Shown here in pieces: positions 57,600 to 64,000 of a DNA stretch of 64,000 nt. Position numbers and translations under genes: made by a program. The DNA comes from Benincasa hispida. Its lineage: Eukaryota; Streptophyta; Magnoliopsida; Cucurbitales; Cucurbitaceae. The notes under the pieces were generated by a model that was given only the letters and a program-made list of their open reading frames with translations, searched no databases and had not been told where the DNA came from. The DNA lies in assembly GCF_009727055.1 (NCBI RefSeq), contig NC_052350.1:17778645-17842644 (forward strand), written 5' to 3'. Position 1 is the stretch's first letter. Every line of letters begins with the position of its first letter.

Positions 57600-57913
57600 C
57601 CAAACTTAGTTACGAGGTGGCACATCTGCTTTCAGGAGCAGGGTCTTCATCAACAAAGTGGAGATCTTCTCACATATGTAGTGGCATCGGCGGAGGGGCA
57701 AACATTCCCGTCAAGACTTGGCTGATGTATTGAATAATGAAATTGTAATGGTCTTGATTCCTTTGTGTCTATTGGCATATGTAAACTCTCAATGTAACAT
57801 TTTTTTCATTTAAGCATAGCTTACTAAGATGAAGTGCTTTAAGCTATGCAGCAATGGGTCGGAGTTGGGCTTGGATGAATTGTTTGAGATCATCCAAATC
57901 GATGGGTGCGACA
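57600..57913 (-). pseudogene. Coding-like remnant before a purine tract
   Basis: One minus-strand frame from 57913 reads HVAPIDLDDLKQFIQAQLRP…LKALHLSKLCL…IIQYISQVLTGMFAPPPMPL…EDLHFVDEDPAPESRCAT with three stops and no shift over about 100 codons. It is followed by CTAAGTTTGGGGATG, like the purine tract before family G LTRs. Probably the C-terminal end of a gypsy-type polyprotein or an extra frame; the exact domain is not recognised. Confidence 0.5.
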
Positions 57914-59440
57914 TGTTCATATTAGTGTCCTAAATCTCTCTTGTATTCTCATTGTTTGTAAACTTTGTAAAAAAATTTGTATTAATAAAATAACTGTTAT
58001 TTTATGAGCATACACTCAATCCAATAAACTAAGAGCCTAGGTTATTATTTTATGAATTTTAAACATGTATGTAGAGACATACAGGTGGATCATGTTTAAA
58101 TGATAACCTGAACAGTTTGTAGTAAATGAATAAGGTTTGGTACTTTACCTTGGTGATACTACGGATACGGCTCACTTTATAGTTGTTACAAGTATTGTAA
58201 AGTGCTACAAATAATTTGATCCTGATCATTCATGTGGAGACATACGAGCAGGGATATCCTATACAAAGAGTTTGTAAAAGACTAAATCACGAAATGAATA
58301 GTCTCTCTTTATAACATCGCTTCTAGAAGAGACTTACATTTCACTAGGATGACCATAGGTGACTTGACCTAAATCCTAACTGAGTTGTGAACTCCTACCT
58401 ATAAAAGCGGTCCTTTGATTTGCGTGGGTGAGAGTGGCCAAATTCGTCGACTCAATATGCCCACTATTTTGAGGATGATTGAGGAGCTGGGAACACAACT
58501 ACACAAGAAAGAATTAACTCCTTCACTATTGTTAGGGTAAGTAGAGAAATTGGTCCCTTAAGGATTGATTCTGGAGCTTGAACAATGAGACATCTTACCT
58601 TCTCCTGGTCAGAGAGGGGTTAAGTTATAGTTGTACTACAACTTATTGTTTATTAGAGGAATCAGTGGTACTTAAGAAGTTAGATGTAACTACAATGAAA
58701 AATGGTAATTTTGGTCTAACTGTACTTATAAGGAATTTGTGAAGGGTCAATGCATTGTTGATTGGTTATATCCAATAGACACAGAAATATATCTGTAGTG
58801 CGAAAAGTGCAGTTATCGATTTTTAGTGGAGTGACCGGCAGTTAATGAAGGTTGATTAAATTAATTAAAAAGTTTAATAATTAATCGAGTACCATTAGAA
58901 TTTCAATCCATAGGCCTAGAGGGTCCCCCACCCCCGTTAGCTCAATTAATTTTGGATTAATTTGAATTGTTCAAATTAATTAAATAGAATTAATTATACG
59001 AGATACAATTAATATAATGTATATGATACATTATATTACAAAGTTTTAATGAGAGAAATAAATATTTGAATATGATTCAAATATTAATTATATGAATATG
59101 ATTCATATATTAATTATATGAATATGATTCATATAAAGACTATAGGTTAAAATTAATGCGAATTTGATTTATATTTTACTAAGTATGTCAATAAATGCAA
59201 TATATGATTTTAATTTGTTTCATTTATTTTATAACGGTTATAATTAAATGAAATTAGAAATTAAAATAAATAATTCAAAATTGCATGTAAACTTAGGTTA
59301 AAATCATTTTTTAAATAGTTTAAAATATGATTCACATACACCTAAGTTCACAATATTTCTAATATGATTAAAATTAGTTTAATCTTTTTAATCAGTTTAA
59401 TGGAATTAAATTGGTTTTAATAAAAGATTAATTTTGTAAC
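57914..59440 (+). repeat. 5' LTR of copia element F, 3' end missing
   Basis: Starts TGTTCATATTAGTGTCCTAA and is collinear with 48568-49900 (GGTGATACTACGGATACGG, GTGGAGACATACGAG, CTCCTACCT…, GTCAATGCATTGTTGATTGG). AT-rich at 58960-59420. About 600 bp of the LTR end and the PBS are deleted, so the LTR runs into leader at about 59440. Confidence 0.7.
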
Positions 59441-62400
59441 AAATGTATCTATAAAGGACCTTTGTCTAAGGCTAGTTCTATCTAGGCTGGGATATTTAGG
59501 CTGATGGAAACGGAACACCCCTACTTGAGAACTGACTGATGACTAAAATTAGGGGGACAAATTCTTCGATGCATGTCTTAGGTTATGCATTGGTTCTCAT
59601 GCGTCGGTGGTCATGCGTTGGAATGAAAATATGCGTTACTCTTATATGCGATGACCATACATACCTGTCACAAGTTTTCTTACGCTCTCGCCAAGTATAA
59701 CGAGAACGCAAGTTTCTTGGGTGATCTGAGGTCGAACTCAGGGACTTGTAGCTAAGTGTATGTTGTGATGTGTTTGCGGCGGATAAATAAAAGAATGATG
59801 GGGGTTGTAAGCTATAACCTACTCCTACTCCTAACTAACAGATTAAGCAATGAGAATATGAATGAGAGGTAGAGACATGGCAACTGTTGACACTTAGTAA
59901 ATGCATGGAAAAATAGATAAAATGTGAGGATCTCTTCATCGCAACCCTAAGCTTGACCGCAAGGGAAACCCCAACCAATGAAAACTAATGCGATCATGCC
60001 ATACACGCCCGACGCAGATGCACGTGATGTGTAATAGAAAACGGAACTTATTCCTAAGTCTCCATTCTTGCTTATGCGATCTTAATCTAGCTCTCCCAAG
60101 CCTCAATTCTAACCTAGCTCTCTCAAGTCTTAGGTTCTTTCTTTAGACTCTCTCTCGAGTAGCTTTAAAGGTATGTTGGACGCATACATAAGACAAGGTA
60201 ACCACAAAAGCCTGGTTGACGTAAGATTATTCCTATCTCTAGTGAACACTCGCTTACATTGCTTAATGCGACCAACCACTTACCCTCCCAGACAGTTAGT
60301 TGTTTCTGACTTTACTCATCGACTAGCATTGCGTCCACTTATAGACAAGTGTTGTTACAGCTTCACACTAAGCAAATAAGATTGTCTCACAAGACTTACG
60401 TAACGCACATCTCCCAATGGTTTGCTACATGCTTCATATTCCTATGCCGCATGATTAAGTATGTGATACTCTAACAGTCTCACTAAGTAGTGCAATGAAA
60501 ATTAAGGATACTAAGTAAATGGAGATGGAGATGGAATTGAAGGAAATATGAAATGTATTGATCACAAAATGTATTAATTCCTTAAGCCAAAATGTAATAC
60601 AATACAATATAAGAAAAGAAGAGAAATGGAAAGCTAGTTGGAAGCAATGTCTTGCTTCCAACAGATGTGTGTCAAGGCTGCCGGTGGTGCCATGGAAGGG
60701 TGGTGGAGCAGACTCTCTCGAGCTCTAACTCTGGCGAAGGCTCCGATCGTCGCTCGGAATAGATGAAGGAGATGAAAAACTCTCAAGCCTTCTCTCACGC
60801 TTTCGTCTGGATCACAAGGATCCATCCGAAGCTAGAACTTGGATAAAATGAAATTCTGCTCATCGGCTTCTATTTATAGTGTTGAATCGCCGACAACATT
60901 AATGGACCTACTCTGATTCTGACATTCACAGTGCAATGGTCCTTTTCTGAGTCTCTACTACTAACGACGTGGTAGGTGAAATGTCAACATCATCTTTTGA
61001 TTCTCCCGAGGTATGCGTTCATGTTGCATTCCACCAACCTTGTGGTCGTCCCTCTATTATGGTTATCATTATGTAGCTGCAATCTCCTTGCGATGATCGC
61101 ATTCACTTGTTGACCGCAACTTTTATGCGATGATCGCATTCGCTTGATGACCGCAACTCCCATGCAATGGAGCATTCACTCAACGACTGCAACTCCCATG
61201 CAATGGACGCTTTCACTCAACGACTGCAACTCCCATGCGATGGACGCATTCACTCGATAGCCGTAACACCCATACGACTGTCGTATGTGATCACTGTATG
61301 CGATTAATGGATACAATATTCATGCGTCGAGCGTATGCGGCCATGCATGCAATCGTCTCCGTGATAGCCTGGCTCCTGTGTATGAGATCGATTTCTACGG
61401 TTTCTACAAAAATAAACAATTGAACGCATAATAACGCATAATAGTGGGTTAGCTGAGATTCTTAAAACCGAAGAACGCAAACTCATTTTCTCATGAATTC
61501 TTAACATATTTGCTGCATATTTCACTTAACAATCCTTATAATTTTAAATAAAAGGCCTAAGATGATGTGCATTTTGCCCGTCATCACTGATGTGGAAGGT
61601 AAATTGGATAGATTTGCTACAAGCATGCAATTGTTAATTAAAGTTTGTTAAAATGTTTAATGAACATTAATCAAAATTGTTTAACTATCCAAAGTAACTG
61701 TTACTTTTGGTTAAACTTAAACAATCACTTAGTAAAATAAATAGCCATATTTTTCTAAGTTAAAATTAACCATAAGTAAAACACTCAATGGAAGGAAAAT
61801 GGGGTATATGATACTTCATTTTTCCTTTTCACGTTTCTTCCTCATAGTTCACACTGTGAGATCTATATAGGGGTCTTGTTTGTATAGGTTAATACCAAGG
61901 TGAATGGAGAGAGTGTTTACAGTAATTGGGAGTGGGACGTATGTCAACACATCCCACGGTCCCTCTCATTAGTTTGTAGTAAATTTTCATGCTTGGCCTC
62001 GAGGGACCTTTGCTTGTGTACCCCTATAGGTGGCATTTACATGACTCTTTACTCAAATCCATAAATGGATAGGTTGCTTTAGTTTTTCCCCAATCAGTTT
62101 TTCCCTACGGTTGGCTCCTTGGGATGGAACTCTAGAATCTAAAATGAGGTATTACGCTTACAAGAAAATATTGAGCTAGTTAACAATTTCTGGATCGAAC
62201 AATGGTGACTAATATTTACAGGAATAATGAGTTGTTTTGTATATTGGTTAAGATTGTCTCATTTCAGTGAAGGGGTACTTGATCACCCTATGATGGCTTT
62301 TACCCTACCTTACTGAAACATCATTGCAAAATAGATGTCACATAGGGTGCATTAAATTATTTTGCTAAATTTGATTGGTTTTTCAAACTAGATAATGTAT

Positions 62401-62449
62401 GGATTACTAATATAAATAAATTGTATGTTTCAGCAAATTTTTTCAAAAT
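59441..62449 (+). repeat. Leader of element F, split by G3
   Basis: 59441-59531 (AAGGCTAG…GGAACACCCCTACTTG) and 61592-62449 are homologous to the A/B leaders, e.g. GTATGTCAACACATCCCACGG and GTGAAGGGGTACTTGATCACC. The 3' end GGATTACTAATATAAATAAA…TGTATGTTTCAG (62433-62434) is again acceptor-like, 16 bases before the gag ATG. Confidence 0.65.
59532..61591 (-). mobile_element. Solo family G LTR (G3, 59537-61586), duplication CTGA(C/T)
   Basis: Flanks CTGAC (59532-59536) and CTGAT (61587-61591). The plus strand starts TGATGACTAAAATT and ends GCCCGTCATCA, giving 7-bp inverted ends TGATGAC/GTCATCA. The minus strand is collinear with the G2 3' LTR, including AGTTGG…GCAAGACATTGCTTCC (about 60635-60660) and dense CGCAT words (61000-61440). 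Length 2050 bp. Compared with G2 it lacks the last ~28 bp before the PBS, so the LTR end differs between subfamilies. Confidence 0.8.
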
Positions 62450-62812
62450 GACTTCCACAACATTAAATATGCTTGTCACCAACAAATTAACTGGTGATAA
62501 TTACATCACTTAGAAAACACTATTAATACAGTTCTGATCATTGATGATTTAAGATTATTCTTGGTGGAGGAACGTCCTCAAGTCCTAGCTTAAAATGTCA
62601 CTCAAAACGTTCGGGAGGCATACGAGCACTGGGTAAGGTAAAATGAAAATGCCCGAGCATATATCTTGGAAAGCCTTTCTATTGTCTTGGCCAAGAAGTA
62701 TGAGTCCATGCTCATTGCCCGTGAAATTATGGAGTCCCTGGGGGGAATGTTTGGACTGAAGGAACTCTTATACAAGAGTACCTATGAGTGGAAGCGGATC
62801 TTTCCGATTCAT
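62450..62812 (+). pseudogene. Gag N-terminal fragment of element F
   Basis: ATG at 62450: MTSTTLNMLVTNKLTGDNYIT then stop; further on in shifted frames IDDLRFFLVEERPQ, NENARAYILESLSIVLAKKYESMLIAREIMESLGGMFG (62640-62757). Same UBN2 Gag family as A/B/C. After MFG homology fades and the frame is cut at about 62812 by a reversed LTR. Confidence 0.8.
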
Positions 62813-64000
62813 TGTGACAGAATTTCCACATATACATTCAAACATACGAATATGCATTCATAGTGCTAAATTACTGGCATGCTAAAGGATAAATAAATCA
62901 AAAGACCAAGAGAACATACCAGTTGAAAACTTTCTTTACTTGAAAACTCGTTCTTTTCGCAAACGAACTCCTTTTGCTAGAACGTTAAACTAGCAAGTAA
63001 TCGTCCAGGAACACGCCGATCGTCTACAGGAACAACGTTGCACAAACAACAGGCAACGAGGACGACACCACCACTCGAAGCTCTCAGTATTCTCGGAGTG
63101 AGAATCCAAAGGGTGGGATTTGATGGAATTGATAGAGGTGAGGAGGAAAGGCTATCGTGTACTAAGATCAAGCAAATGGGAGAATGGAAAGACTACCGTA
63201 TAGTCGGGTGCTTAATCGTTTAGAGTGCGGTACACGATTGTGTAGTAAAAGTTGGGTGATCGTCTATACGAGCGTTTAGTTACACTTAGGCACTAAGCGA
63301 TCGTTTAGGAAAGCGCGGGCATGGGTATGCAATCGTTTAGTTAAGTTTGGCGCTATCGTATAGGCACTGCAATCACTAAGCGATAGAATGCTAACACACC
63401 GTGAACGATTATGCGTATCTCTTGCAAAAATGAAAACTATTTTCATTTTATTCTTCAGTTACTAGAACTGAATTGAGCTTCCCATTAACACACGAATTCG
63501 AAGAAAATTCCGGCCAATTATCTCATAACCGTCCAATTAATAAAATAATAAATATAATCATATTATATTCATAACCTATAGTTTGATATCATATATCAAC
63601 TATAGTGTTTTCTCCTCTACATGATATAAATCATATTTATATCCAATTTCATCTAAAATAATGTATCTCATACATTTAGTCAATCATATCATATGTAATT
63701 AACAAGTTCAATTATATCATATATAATCGAACTCCCTCTTGTCAATATGAACATTTCAAATTAACCCCAAAAACTTATTCTCAACTTGTATCCAAGCTAC
63801 CAAGGGGACCTTATAGACCTATAGCTCGAAGCTCCAATGGTACGTAAATAGCTTATTAAACTCTTTAGCCACAAAATCCACCATCTGTTAAGTGCTAGGC
63901 ATTACACTAAAGACTGACAGTTGAACTCTTCTTACCACAGACATATTTTTGTGTCCATCGAATATAACCAATCATGAGTACGATAACTCTTCATAGATGC
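62813..64000 (-). mobile_element. Copia LTR, minus strand, runs off the right edge
   Basis: 63700-64000 is collinear with 18750-19030 of the reversed solo LTR (CCAAGCTACCAAGGGGACCTTA…, CCACCATCTGTTAA). A CGAT-core array (CTAAGCGATCGTTTAG near 63292-63310) sits at 63190-63420, as in the other copies of this family. The left terminus is put near TGTGACAG/ATTTCC (62813-62830), by weak similarity to the reversed GATTTCCTTCA end. The other end lies outside the window. Confidence 0.75.

Overview
The window looks like intergenic heterochromatin from a flowering plant. It is AT-rich and built almost entirely of decayed, nested LTR retrotransposons, with no intact host gene. The copia Gag/Pol fragments (UBN2-type Gag with an NGDNYATWK-like motif, DSG protease, HHCC/DDE integrase, YVDD reverse transcriptase) resemble the copia families abundant in cucurbit genomes. 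Cucurbitaceae is my best guess at moderate to low confidence; species cannot be set from the sequence alone. No bacterial-type operons, CRISPR arrays, tRNA or rRNA genes were seen.

Layout: (1) 1-2132: right part of a non-autonomous, tRNA-Asp-primed LTR element (family G, copy G1). (2) 2133-9955: minus-strand copia element C, which has lost pol and carries a tandem duplication of leader plus gag. (3) about 10010-13001: minus-strand very long LTR with minisatellites. (4) 13002-13671: two gag fragments facing each other. (5) 13672-32327: copia element A, plus strand, interrupted by a reversed 2.1-kb solo LTR in integrase (17732-19836) and by a complete family G element in RNase H (G2, 21602-29952), which itself holds a 3.3-kb solo LTR (25135-28434). 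(6) 32328-41643: copia element B, plus strand, its 5' LTR truncated and fused to the 3' LTR of A. (7) 41644-41945: Gag N-terminus and decayed primer site of a minus-strand copia element E. (8) 41946-45139: AT-rich DNA. (9) 45140-52280: minus-strand copia element D, with 168/169-bp LTRs and a perfect 5-bp target-site duplication, interrupted by a 2.06-kb solo LTR. (10) 52281-55860: AT-rich DNA with one candidate host exon, a 465-bp solo LTR and LTR scraps. (11) about 55861-57913: minus-strand remnants of a family G relative. (12) 57914-64000: copia element F (LTR, leader, gag), with a reversed family G solo LTR in its leader and a reversed copia LTR running off the right edge.

Target-site duplications and joins give an insertion order: A is older than the solo LTR at 17.7-19.8 kb and than G2, and G2 is older than the 3.3-kb solo LTR inside it. 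All coding regions carry stops, frameshifts or deletions, so nothing here is expected to move by itself.

Most notable points: a perfect 38-bp Tn5 mosaic-end palindrome at 22497-22534 (the Nextera mate-pair junction adapter), so the assembly there is not trustworthy; arrays of a palindromic CTAAACGATCGTTTAG-type motif in the RNA leaders and LTRs of the copia elements; a hairpin at the LTR tip of family G whose arms covary between copies; and a conserved splice-acceptor-like sequence directly before gag in every copia leader examined. I did not find a convincing new cellular system.
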